From CAXSEF01 sp964236585 (GTDB lineage Bacteria > Pseudomonadota > Alphaproteobacteria > Acetobacterales > Acetobacteraceae), in NCBI GenBank assembly GCA_964236585.1, contig CAXSFE010000003.1, positions 9,384-73,383 of the forward strand: DNA of 64,000 nt. Direction: 5' to 3'. Numbering within the stretch: the first letter of the stretch is position 1; each line of letters opens with the position of its first letter. Shown one piece after another: positions 17,191-24,613 of this stretch. The notes under the pieces are model-generated. The model searched no databases. It saw nothing but the letters and a program-made list of their open reading frames with translations, and had not been told where the DNA came from. The position numbers and the translations under genes are program-made.

Positions 17191-17314
17191 AAGGCAAGGC
17201 TGGGCTCTGCCCAGACCCGCAAAGGGCCGGAGGCCCTTTGATCCCTTGACTTAAGTCCAGGTTTCCAAAGGCTCGGCCTTCGGCGGGGTCCAGGGGCAGA
17301 GCCCCTGGCCTTCC
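17191..17314. repeat. Family B element (B5)
   Basis: Hairpins CTGGGC/GCCCAG (17200-17214), CAAAGGGCC/GGCCCTTTG (17220-17240), CTTAAG (17250-17255), CCAAAGGC/GCCTTCGG (17265-17283, one mismatch) and CCAGGGGC/GCCCCTGG (17290-17308). It lies between two convergent genes. Confidence 0.9.
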
Positions 17315-17391
17315 TCGCCTGCCGCTCCCCCGCCCCGGCAACGATGGCGGCCCGGACCTTCCAGCCCGGCGCCGCTTCCACCCGGCCGCAC

Positions 17392-18774
17392 CTACCCCGC
17401 CAGGTCGCGGAACCCCCGGTGCAGCTCGAACTCCGGCGACGTCACGGTGCGCTCCACCTGCGCCACCCTGGCCTCGACCGCCGCCAGACGCTGCTGCAGC
17501 ACCGCCACCTCCGGGTCGCGCGACCGCGCCGGCGCCACGCCCGCGCCCGTCCGCCCACCCCCACCCCCGGCTCCACCGCCCGCGACGCCTCTGCCCCAGC
17601 CGTCCCGCAGCGAGGCCGGCCGCCGCTGCCGTGCCACCCGCGCCCGCATTGCCAGACCCGCCGCCGCCAGCACCGCCACCCCGACCAGCCCTGGTGCCAG
17701 CCAGCCGGGCGTCCGGGCCGAGCTGGGCGGCGAGACACCGAACGTCATCGTGGGCATCGCCGGCATCGTGGGCATCGTTGGCATTGGCGGCATCGGTGGT
17801 GTCGGCGGCATCGCCGGCATCGGCGGCATCGCTGGCATCCCCGCCGCACCTCCGCCCGCCTGGGCCACCCCCGCCGGCGGCTCGCCCACCGTCACCGAGC
17901 CGCCCCCCGTCGCCACCTGCGTCAGCGTACCCTCGACCCGTGCGACATCGATGTCCGAGCCTCCGCTCGCCACCAGCCGCGCATCCCGCACGGTTGTCCC
18001 CAGGTGCAGGTCGCTGCCCCCCGACAGCGTCGCCGTGACCTCCCCGACCCGCCCCGTGCCCACCGACACGTCGCCGCCGCCGCCGCCGACCACCTCCAGC
18101 GTGTCCAGCGACGCGGTGCCGACCGCCACGTCCCCCGACCCCCCGATCCGCAGCACCGCCGCCCCCGACGCCGCGCCCACCGCCAGGTCGCCGCCGCCCC
18201 CCAGCGTCGCCTCCAGTCGCTCCGACACCGACGCGACCCGTACGTCGCCACCCCCGGCCTGCGACAGCCGCAGCACCCGCAGCGCCCCGAAATCCGCCTC
18301 CCCGCCACCGTGCAGCACCGCATCCACCGGCCCGCCCATCGCGCCCACGTGCCACGCGGCCCCCCCGGACAGGCTGACCGCCAGCCCCGGCGACACGCGC
18401 ACCACCAGCCGCTCCGCCCTGCGCCCGCACGCCCCCCCGACCCGCACGACCTCGCCCCCACCCGCGGACAGCCCCGGCCCCGACCCTGCCGGCTCCGCCC
18501 CGAGGCTGACCTGCCCGGCCTCGCCCACGCGCACCAGGAACGGGTCCTCCCGCAGCTCCACCACCTCTGCGCACGGCTCCTCGATCGCGAGCGAACGGCC
18601 TGTCGCGCGCCGCTCCCCTGCCCCGACCTGCGCCCCGCTGCCGCCAGCCTGCCCCTGCGACCGCGCGCCGTGCCCGGGCACGGCCGCCAGCATCGCCGCC
18701 ACCAGCAACACCTCTCCCAGCGCCGCGACCGCCCGCCGCACCGCCGCCGCCCGCACCGCCCGGCTCCCGCTCAT
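17392..18774 (-). CDS. GIN-domain (DUF2807-like) membrane protein with PspC-like C-terminal tail
   Basis: A 460-residue protein. An N-terminal hydrophobic segment (about residues 18-30) is followed by repeated beta-strand turns rich in GGG(S/D)(D/V) (about 120-300), typical of the GIN/auto-transporter-adhesin-like fold. Then comes a low-complexity run of alternating Met-Pro units (about 308-345) and a membrane segment (WLAPGLVGVAVLAAAGLAM). The C-terminal coiled coil ends VTSPEFELHRGFRDLAG, which resembles the tail of alphaproteobacterial PspC. The start ATG overlaps the stop of the pspB-like gene (ATGA). It probably takes the PspC position of the phage-shock system, sensing envelope stress, but the canonical PspC domain is absent. 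That role is inference. Confidence 0.65.
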   Translation of the reverse strand: MSGSRAVRAAAVRRAVAALGEVLLVAAMLAAVPGHGARSQGQAGGSGAQVGAGERRATGRSLAIEEPCAEVVELREDPFLVRVGEAGQVSLGAEPAGSGPGLSAGGGEVVRVGGACGRRAERLVVRVSPGLAVSLSGGAAWHVGAMGGPVDAVLHGGGEADFGALRVLRLSQAGGGDVRVASVSERLEATLGGGGDLAVGAASGAAVLRIGGSGDVAVGTASLDTLEVVGGGGGDVSVGTGRVGEVTATLSGGSDLHLGTTVRDARLVASGGSDIDVARVEGTLTQVATGGGSVTVGEPPAGVAQAGGGAAGMPAMPPMPAMPPTPPMPPMPTMPTMPAMPTMTFGVSPPSSARTPGWLAPGLVGVAVLAAAGLAMRARVARQRRPASLRDGWGRGVAGGGAGGGGGRTGAGVAPARSRDPEVAVLQQRLAAVEARVAQVERTVTSPEFELHRGFRDLAG

Positions 18775-18983
18775 CCTCGTGCCCGGCTGCGCCAGCCTGG
18801 CAGGTCCGCGTCGAGCACCCGCTCCAGCGCCTCGATCCTCTCCTCCAGCCGCTCCGCCGTCCGCAGCGCCCCCTCCAGCGCCGGCCCGCCGCTCCCGCTC
18901 CCCGCGCTCCGCCCCCGCGCGAACAGGCGCATCGCCACCAGCAGCAGCACGAAGACGAAGATCGTCACCAGGTCCCAGTCCAT
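18771..18983 (-). CDS. PspB-like small membrane protein
   Basis: 70 residues: an N-terminal membrane segment (LVTIFVFVLLLVAMRLFA) and a short coiled coil ending RLEERIEALERVLDADLPGWR, matching the C-terminal half of PspB proteins. In the phage-shock response PspB helps pass the stress signal so that PspA releases PspF. It lies 59 bp after pspA and overlaps the next gene by ATGA, so the three form an operon. GGGGGTGAG lies just before the ATG. A divergent PspB is the best reading; the family assignment rests on this tail and the context. Confidence 0.7.
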   Translation of the reverse strand: MDWDLVTIFVFVLLLVAMRLFARGRSAGSGSGGPALEGALRTAERLEERIEALERVLDADLPGWRSRARG

Positions 18984-19042
18984 CGCTCACCCCCGCCCAG
19001 CCCCGTCCACACGCGCCCCGCGCACCCGCGCCGCGCCCGCGC

Positions 19043-19750
19043 TCACTCCACGCCCTGCGCCCCCTTGTCCAGCCGCCGCTTCATCGCCGCCAGCTCGTCC
19101 TCCACCGCCGCCTCGGACTCCAGCCCCGCCAGCTCCGCCTCCAGCCCCGCCGGCCCAACCTGCGCGCCCCCGCGCGCGCCCGGCCGCCCGATGTCGTACG
19201 CCTCCACCCGCCCCTCCGCCTCGTCGAGCCTGCGCTCCACCGTCTCGAACCGCTCGAACGCGTCCGCCACCCTCTGGTCGTGCAGCGACGCGCGCAGCTG
19301 CAGCCGGCTCGCCGCGATCTTGCCCCGCGTCGACAGCGCCTTCTCCCGCGAGCGCGCGTCCGTCAACTTGGCCTGCAGTCGCGCGATGTCGTCGGACTGC
19401 GCCGCCAGGCCCTCCACCACCTGGTCGAGCTGCCCCTGCGCCGCCTCGCGCGCCCGCCCCGCGTTCAGCCGCGCCTGCAGCGCCAGCCGCGCCAGGTCCT
19501 CCCGCCCGCGCGACAGCGCCAGCTCCGCCTTGCGCGCCCACTCCGCCTCGTCGCGCGCCAGCCCCTCCAGCCGACGCGCCAGCTCGCGCCGCTCGGCGAT
19601 CGTGCGCACCGTCTGCGAGCGCACCTCGACCAGCGTGTCCTCCATCTCCTGGATCACCAGCCGGATGATCTTCTGCGGGTCCTCCGCACTCGCCAGGATC
19701 GAGTTCAGGTTCGAGTTCACGATGTCGGACAGTCTCGAGAAGATGCCCAC
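19043..19750 (-). CDS. pspA: Phage shock protein A (PspA/IM30 family)
   Basis: A 235-residue protein, helical coiled-coil almost throughout. It opens GIFSRLSDIVNSNLNSILASAEDPQKIIRLVIQEM, the amphipathic helix and conserved core of PspA. It binds stressed membrane and, in the resting state, inhibits the sigma-54 activator PspF, whose gene is divergent next door. The start is GTG at 19750, with AGGAG 10 nt upstream; the frame runs further back into a repeat. I found no convincing sigma-54 site between pspA and pspF, unlike the small gene on the far side of pspF. Confidence 0.9.
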   Translation of the reverse strand: MGIFSRLSDIVNSNLNSILASAEDPQKIIRLVIQEMEDTLVEVRSQTVRTIAERRELARRLEGLARDEAEWARKAELALSRGREDLARLALQARLNAGRAREAAQGQLDQVVEGLAAQSDDIARLQAKLTDARSREKALSTRGKIAASRLQLRASLHDQRVADAFERFETVERRLDEAEGRVEAYDIGRPGARGGAQVGPAGLEAELAGLESEAAVEDELAAMKRRLDKGAQGVE

Positions 19751-19832
19751 GGGGCGCGCTCCTGATGCCGGCGGAAAGGAAGGACGCTGACGGCCAGCCG
19801 GATCATACGGCCGCCAGGCCGAGCTTCGAAAG

Positions 19833-19972
19833 GAAGTAAGCCTGGGCTCTGCCCAGACCCGCCAGGGGCGAGCCGCCCCTGGACCGGCCTCCATGGAGTC
19901 TCAGGCCGGCGACCGGAGTCTCCAGGGGCGCCGGGGTCCGGGGGGCGGCCTCGCCCCCCGGCCTTGCCTGCC
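19833..19972. repeat. Family B element, variant without CTTAAG core (B6)
   Basis: CTGGGC/GCCCAG (19842-19856), CCAGGGGCG/CGCCCCTGG (19862-19882), then an unrelated centre and a 24-nt GC palindrome with a 10-bp stem (19938-19961). It occupies most of the 267 bp between the divergent pspA and pspF genes, where their promoters would be expected. Confidence 0.75.
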
Positions 19973-20017
19973 TGCCTTCGGCCGCGCACGCTCCGCCGCT
20001 GCAAGGAGTCCCGAAGA

Positions 20018-21232
20018 GTGGCGCTTTCCGCCAGATACTCGCCCCCCGAGACACAGACCCCGATCGGCGAGGCCGAGTGCTTCACCGCCATGCTGGCCCA
20101 TGTCTCGACCCTGGCGCCGATCGAGCGGCCGGTATTGGTGATCGGCGAACGCGGCACTGGCAAGGAGCTGGTCGCCGCCCGCCTTGCTCTCCTCTCGCCG
20201 CGCTGGGACCGCCCGTTCCTCAAGCTGAACTGCGCCGCGCTCCCGGACACCCTGCTCGACAGCGAGCTGTTCGGCCACGAGGCCGGCGCCTTCACCGGGG
20301 CGCAGCGCCGCCGCCAGGGCCGCTTCGAGCAGGCCGACGGCGGCACGCTCTTCCTCGACGAGATCGCCACCGCCTCGCCCGCCGTGCAGGAGAAGCTGCT
20401 CCGCGTCCTCGAGTACGGCCGGTTCGAGCGCGTCGGCGGCACGGACACCGTCGCCGTCGACGTGCGCGTGGTCGCCGCCACCAACGCCGACCTGCCGGCG
20501 ATGGCGCGCGACGGCCGCTTCCGCGCCGACCTGCTCGATCGCCTGGCCTTCGACGTCGTCACCGTTCCCCCGCTGCGCGCGCGCGCCGACGACATCCCCC
20601 GCCTCGCAGAGCACTTCGCCCAGCGCATGTCCGTCGAGCTGGGCCGCCGCGGCTTCCCCGGCTTCGCCCCCGCCGTCATCCGCCGCCTGGCCGCCCACCC
20701 CTGGCCCGGCAACGTCCGCGAGCTGCGCAACGCCGTGGAGCGCAGCGTCGCGCTCAACCCCCGCCCGGAACGCCCGCTCGCCGACCTCCGCCTGGACCCG
20801 TTCGACAGCCCGTTCCGTCCGTTGCCCGACCACGCCCCGCGCCGTGCCGGCGAACCCGCACGCGGCACTCCGGGGCACCCCGGCGACCCGGAGGCCCACC
20901 CCGACCCGCTCCGCCAGCCCCTGGAGGGCCGGTCCGGGGAGGGCGCCGGCCAGGCCCGAACCGGCGATGGCCCTACCTCGGCCGGCTGGGCAGGGCGGGG
21001 GCCGCCGGCCCCGTCGGACTACACCGGCCGGGTGCGCCGCTTCGAGGCCGCCCTGTTGCGCGACGCCCTGGAGCACACCCGCTTCAACCAGGCCGCCGCC
21101 GCTCGCCTGCTCGGCCTCGGCTACCACCAGTTCCGCCATCACCTGCGGTCCCACGCCATGCTCGACGCCGCGCGCCCGGCCAAGTCGGTCGACGTCCCGC
21201 CGCCCGCCGCCGGCGCGGACGAGGTCGCGTAG
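20018..21232 (+). CDS. pspF: Sigma-54-dependent activator PspF
   Basis: A 404-residue enhancer-binding protein with no N-terminal receiver domain. The AAA+ core starts near residue 10: Walker A GERGTGKE, the sigma-54 contact GAFTGA, Walker B GGTLFLDE, and the arginine-finger region. A long proline-rich linker (about 265-345) precedes a Fis-like helix-turn-helix (FNQAAAARLLGLGYHQFRHHL). It activates RNA polymerase-sigma-54 at psp promoters and is held off by PspA. The start is GTG at 20018 with AAGGAG 9 nt upstream. The last about 30 codons overlap an opposite-strand gene by 94 bp. The linker is longer than in E. coli PspF. Confidence 0.88.
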   Translation: MALSARYSPPETQTPIGEAECFTAMLAHVSTLAPIERPVLVIGERGTGKELVAARLALLSPRWDRPFLKLNCAALPDTLLDSELFGHEAGAFTGAQRRRQGRFEQADGGTLFLDEIATASPAVQEKLLRVLEYGRFERVGGTDTVAVDVRVVAATNADLPAMARDGRFRADLLDRLAFDVVTVPPLRARADDIPRLAEHFAQRMSVELGRRGFPGFAPAVIRRLAAHPWPGNVRELRNAVERSVALNPRPERPLADLRLDPFDSPFRPLPDHAPRRAGEPARGTPGHPGDPEAHPDPLRQPLEGRSGEGAGQARTGDGPTSAGWAGRGPPAPSDYTGRVRRFEAALLRDALEHTRFNQAAAARLLGLGYHQFRHHLRSHAMLDAARPAKSVDVPPPAAGADEVA

Positions 21233-21495
21233 CCCGCCAGGCTCGCCTGCACCCCGCGCTCCGCCTGCACGAACCCCCAGCCGCCCAGCCCGGCGCACGC
21301 CAGCAGCACGGCGCCCAGCCCCGCCCCCATCGCCGCCCGCATCGCGACGCCCGACGTGCCGAACGCGGCGGGCTCCGCCAGGTCGCGCGGCACGAACGTC
21401 GACGACGCCCGGGTCGGCGCCGGGCGGGCCGGCAGACGGCGGACGCGGGCTGCGGGAAATGCGACGAGGGTGGCGGTCTGGGACACGACAGGCAT
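21139..21495 (-). CDS. Small single-pass membrane protein, candidate Psp regulon member
   Basis: 118 residues, no family recognised. It has a basic N-terminal half (VRRLPARPAPTR), one hydrophobic segment (MGAGLGAVLLACAGLGGWGFV, about residues 56-76) and a polar tail. AGGAG stands 7 nt before the ATG at 21495, and a near-consensus sigma-54 promoter lies about 50 nt upstream. The gene is antisense to and overlaps the last 94 bp of pspF. Position and promoter suggest that it is switched on by PspF as part of the envelope stress response. It could substitute for one of the small Psp proteins (PspD/PspG-like), but there is no sequence match to claim. Confidence 0.65.
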   Translation of the reverse strand: MPVVSQTATLVAFPAARVRRLPARPAPTRASSTFVPRDLAEPAAFGTSGVAMRAAMGAGLGAVLLACAGLGGWGFVQAERGVQASLAGYATSSAPAAGGGTSTDLAGRAASSMAWDRR

Positions 21496-21542
21496 GGAAC
21501 ATCTCCTGGAGAGCGGCCGGATCAGCCGGACACGACAAGCTT

Positions 21543-21558
21543 TGCATGCCCCGTGCCA
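21543..21558 (-). promoter_or_regulatory. Sigma-54 (-24/-12) promoter
   Basis: Read on the minus strand the site is TGGCACGGGGCATGCA. This matches the sigma-54 consensus TGGCACG-N4-TTGCA at all but one position (A for the first T of the -12 box), with GG and GC exactly in register. Transcription would start near 21533, some 38 nt before the ATG of the 118-residue membrane protein, and the sigma-54 activator pspF is the adjacent gene. Confidence 0.75.
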
Positions 21559-21892
21559 CACGACCCTGAACTACAAACCATTGAAAAACATATGTTATTC
21601 TAGGAGCACTTTCGCTGCTCAATCTCGATGTGGCAGATGACGCCATCATCGTGGCGGTTTCGGCCATAACATCAGAAAATACTAGAACCCGGCATCTTGC
21701 GCGCTCTCGGCAGGGCGCGCTCGCGGCACATCCGCCAAGGATGAACAGGCAGAAGGGCGCCGCAGGAACCATGGCGCTGCGAACACCGACCTTGCTCGCG
21801 GGCGAGAACGACCGGGGCGGTCGCCGGTCCTCTCCATCAAGTCCGAACTGCCGGCCCCTCACCCAGGCGCCGCGACCTCGCTTCGAGACGGA
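21559..21892. other. Gene-free spacer, partly AT-rich
   Basis: About 330 bp with no supported gene. The first 120 bp (21559-21690) are noticeably poorer in GC and lie just upstream of the sigma-54 promoter, where PspF-binding sites and an IHF site would be expected; I could not define a clear operator repeat. Confidence 0.5.
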
Positions 21893-21945
21893 TTCTCAAG
21901 GCAATCGCCTTGAGCGGAGTCCAGAGGCAGAGCCTCTGGCCTTCC
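21893..21945. repeat. Family B half-element (B7)
   Basis: Single half-unit: CTCAAGGC/GCCTTGAG (21895-21914) and CCAGAGGC/GCCTCTGG with loop AGA (21921-21939). It stands 35 bp from the 3' end of the MFS gene. Confidence 0.85.
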
Positions 21946-21979
21946 TTCCCCACGCCCCGCCCCTGCCCGCCGTGCCTTG

Positions 21980-23143
21980 TCAGTCTGCCGCTCGCCCCCG
22001 CGTGCCCCAGACCAGCCCCATCGACGCCACGGCTGCCGCGGCCGCAGCAAGGAACGCCGCCGGCAGCCCGAACCCTGCCGCGACGACCCCGGTGACCGGC
22101 CCGGCCGCCCCCAGCCCGAGGTCGAAGCACGCGAGGAACGCGCCGAGCGCCACGCCCCGGCTGTCCGCCGGCACCCTGCGCACCGCCTCGACGCCCAGCG
22201 CCGGGAACACCAGCGAGTAGCCGAGCCCGGTGACCGCCGTGCCCAGCAGCGCCGCCGCCGGCGCCGGCGCGAGTGCGACGATCAGCAGCCCCGCCGCCTC
22301 GATGGCCAGGGCCGCGAGCGCCACGCGCGCCCCGCCCAGCCGGTCCGGCAGCCCGGCGAACAGCAGCCGCGCCGCGATGTAGGCCGCCCCGAACGCCGTC
22401 AGCGCCAGCCCCGCCCCCGGCCAGCCGAGCGCCGCGTAGCGCAGCGCCAGGAACGCCGCGATGGTCCCGAACCCCGCCGAGGCCAGCACCATGCCGAGCC
22501 CCTGCGCCCAGATCGCCCTGACCACCCCGCCCAGCGACGCGCGCGGCCCGCCCGCAACCCGCAGGTCGCGCTGCGCCCATGCCACAGGCACCGCCAGCAG
22601 CGGCATCACCGCCGTAGCCCCCGCGACCGCGGGAAACCCGCCCACCGAGGCGAGCACCGCCCCGAGCGGCGCCCCCAGCGCCAGCGCGCCGTACATCGCG
22701 ATGCCGATCCACGCCATCGCCCGCCCGGCGTGGCGCGGCCCGACGCGGGTGACCGCCCACGCCATGACCCCCGTGGTGAACAGGCTGTCGCCGAGCCCCA
22801 GCGCCACCCGGCCCAAAGCCAGCCAGGCCAGCCCCGCGCCCGGCGCCAGCACCGACATCGCATACGCCGGCCCGGTGAGCGCGGTGACCCCCAGCCCGAG
22901 CAGCACGACAGCCCTCGGCCCGCGCCGGTCCGACGCAGCACCCGCGAGCTGGCGCGTCAGCAGGGTGACGGCCGCGGACAGCCCGATGACCGCGCCCACG
23001 GTCGCCGTGCCGTGGCCGAGCGAGGCCACCTGCACCGGCAGGGTGGAGAGCGGCACCCCCACCGCCGCGTAGCCGAGGAACACGACCAGCGCGAACGGCA
23101 GGAGCAGCGTGGTGACGCGGGGCTCGGGAGGGGCAGGGTCCAT
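21980..23143 (-). CDS. MFS transporter (YhhS/arabinose-efflux-like)
   Basis: 387 residues with twelve predicted membrane segments. The loop 2-3 motif is ASDRRGPRAVV and LALGRVALGLGDSLFTTG is typical of the drug or sugar efflux MFS branch (YhhS group). It is probably an exporter in the inner membrane with unknown substrate. It is flanked on both sides by family B repeats and seems to be transcribed alone. Confidence 0.8.
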   Translation of the reverse strand: MDPAPPEPRVTTLLLPFALVVFLGYAAVGVPLSTLPVQVASLGHGTATVGAVIGLSAAVTLLTRQLAGAASDRRGPRAVVLLGLGVTALTGPAYAMSVLAPGAGLAWLALGRVALGLGDSLFTTGVMAWAVTRVGPRHAGRAMAWIGIAMYGALALGAPLGAVLASVGGFPAVAGATAVMPLLAVPVAWAQRDLRVAGGPRASLGGVVRAIWAQGLGMVLASAGFGTIAAFLALRYAALGWPGAGLALTAFGAAYIAARLLFAGLPDRLGGARVALAALAIEAAGLLIVALAPAPAAALLGTAVTGLGYSLVFPALGVEAVRRVPADSRGVALGAFLACFDLGLGAAGPVTGVVAAGFGLPAAFLAAAAAAVASMGLVWGTRGRAAD

Positions 23144-23170
23144 GCACAGCGCCTAGGGCGCCGGCAGGGA

Positions 23171-23300
23171 GCAAGCAAGGTTGAGGCTCTGCCTCAAACT
23201 CCGCCAAGGGCAGGGCCCTTGGAACCCATCCCTTAAGGGAGGCCGGTCCAGGGGCGGCTCGCCCCTGGCGGGTCTGGGCGGAGCCCAGGCTTGCCTGCCT
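23171..23300. repeat. Family B element (B8)
   Basis: TTGAGGC/GCCTCAA (23181-23197), CCAAGGGC/GCCCTTGG (23204-23222), CTTAAG (23232-23237), CCAGGGGC/GCCCCTGG (23248-23268), CTGGGC/GCCCAG with loop GGA (23274-23288). It lies between two divergent genes, so it cannot serve only as a transcription end. Confidence 0.9.
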
Positions 23301-23428
23301 TGCCCTCGCCTCCCATGCGCGGGCACACTCCTCCTCCAGCACAGCGCGAGTGGCCCGACCGTGATCCCAGCCCCCGACAGCCCCACCGGGCGCCTGGCGC
23401 CCCGAGCCGTGGCCTGATCAGGCGCGCC

Positions 23429-24163
23429 ATGTCAGGCTTCTCGCTGCCGGTGCTGCAGGGCGCCGCCGCATGGCTTTGGCTGCTGGCCGCGCTCGGCGCC
23501 GCCATGGCGATCACCGGCTCCATGCTGAGCCTCGCGATCACCCGCCACATCGCCGTCCAGACCCGCCGCGCCGCCGAGATCCAGCTCTCCGAGGCCCAGG
23601 CCGCCGCCGCCCGCGCCCGCGCCGCCGCCGCCCAGGCCCGCCAGGCGCTCGCCGACGCGAAGGCCCGCGACCAGGCCGGCCTGCTCCGCGACGCCGAGGC
23701 CGCCCGCCGCCTGGCCCGCCTCTACCAGCCCTTCGCCCTCTCCGACCGCCAGGAGGCCACCCTCGTCGCCCGCTGCCTGCCCGCCACCGGCACCCGCTTC
23801 GACGCCTCCGCCGACGGCGGCGACTCCCAGTCCTTCGAGTTCCTCCAGCGCCTGCGCCCGCTGCTCGACCGCGCCGGCTGGGTCGAGGTCGACTGGACCG
23901 GCGACGCTGGCGCGCACACCAGCCCGCCCCACGCCGAGCTGGGCGCCACCTCCGCCCCCGCCGTGATCCTGCTGACCCACGTCGCCGCCGACCCCGCGCT
24001 GCTCGACGCCGCCCGCACCCTGCGCGCCGCCCTGCTCGACACCGGCGTCCTCGCGATCCTGCAGTCCACCGACTGGGACGTCGCCGACCCGGACTCCGGC
24101 GGGCCCGGCCACGCCCTGCGCGCCGACGTCGTCCACCTCATCGTGAGCCGGCGCGCCTCGTAG
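23429..24163 (+). CDS. Membrane-anchored coiled-coil protein, unknown function
   Basis: 244 residues, no family recognised. One membrane segment near the N-terminus (AAAWLWLLAALGAAMAITGSMLSLAI, about 10-37) is followed by an alanine/arginine-rich coiled coil (about 40-85). A mixed domain follows with a strand pattern PAVILLTHVAADPALLDAARTLRAALLDTG that looks like a small alpha/beta fold. The start at 23429 is preferred over 23291, since upstream residues are repeat-derived. An AT-rich family A repeat follows. Confidence 0.6.
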   Translation: MSGFSLPVLQGAAAWLWLLAALGAAMAITGSMLSLAITRHIAVQTRRAAEIQLSEAQAAAARARAAAAQARQALADAKARDQAGLLRDAEAARRLARLYQPFALSDRQEATLVARCLPATGTRFDASADGGDSQSFEFLQRLRPLLDRAGWVEVDWTGDAGAHTSPPHAELGATSAPAVILLTHVAADPALLDAARTLRAALLDTGVLAILQSTDWDVADPDSGGPGHALRADVVHLIVSRRAS

Positions 24164-24177
24164 GAGCAACGAGCAGA

Positions 24178-24305
24178 AAGCATGTTCTTTCTTGAAAGAA
24201 AGAACCAAAGAACTTCGCCCACAAGGACCCGGAACCGGCCGTGCGCCCCTGACCCCATGGGCAAAGTCTTTTTGCTTCTTTTTCTTCAAAAAAGAAGGCC
24301 CTTGC
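24178..24305. repeat. Family A AT-rich hairpin pair, copy A3 (inverted orientation)
   Basis: GTTCTTTC/GAAAGAAC hairpin at 24184-24205 and CTTCTTTTT/AAAAAAGAAG hairpin at 24275-24297. It has the reverse order of copies A1 and A2, and lies between a same-strand gene end and the kdp operon. Confidence 0.85.
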
Positions 24306-24430
24306 CTTCCTGCGACAACGCCGGGGCGCCCCGGCCCGTGACGCCCTCCGCCCGCCCGCGGCCGCGAAACGCATCGTTCCTTTACGCCCTGACACCTAAG
24401 TCCCCTTCACCATTCGGAGGGCTCGTGGCC

Positions 24431-24514
24431 ATGGCGGACATCATCGTGATCGTGCTGGGAACCGGGGGCATCCTGCTCATGGCCGCCTACGCCGCGCTGT
24501 GCGAGCGCATCTGA
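24431..24514 (+). CDS. 27-residue membrane peptide upstream of kdpF
   Basis: The sequence MADIIVIVLGTGGILLMAAY followed by AALCERI is a single membrane helix with a short charged end. GGAGG lies about 11 nt before the ATG; a GTG two codons earlier is an alternative start. Its stop is two bases before the kdpF ATG. Peptides of this size and ending are often seen ahead of kdpF in alphaproteobacteria and are usually left unannotated. It may be a second small subunit of the K+ ATPase; that is inference. Confidence 0.65.
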   Translation: MADIIVIVLGTGGILLMAAYAALCERI

Positions 24515-24516
24515 GC

Positions 24517-24603
24517 ATGTTCGACCTGATCCTCGGCGCGATCGTCTCCGCCGGCCTGCTCGTCTACCTGGTCTGGGCGCTCGTGCGCCCCGAAGACTTC
24601 TGA
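24517..24603 (+). CDS. kdpF: K+-transporting ATPase small subunit KdpF
   Basis: 28 residues: one membrane helix followed by ALVRPEDF, the standard KdpF ending. KdpF stabilises the KdpABC complex in the inner membrane. It starts 2 bp after the preceding peptide and ends 10 bp before kdpA. Confidence 0.85.
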   Translation: MFDLILGAIVSAGLLVYLVWALVRPEDF

Positions 24604-24613
24604 GGACGCCGCC

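Noticed and set aside
17740..17850. Simple-sequence repeat within the GIN-domain gene as a phase-variation tract
   Set aside because: The Met-Pro units are 6-9 nt with many substitutions, in multiples of three, so slippage would not shift the frame.
19751..20017. Sigma-54 promoter for pspA
   Set aside because: Checked for GG-N10-GC on the minus strand; the only in-register match overlaps the ribosome site and fits the consensus poorly.
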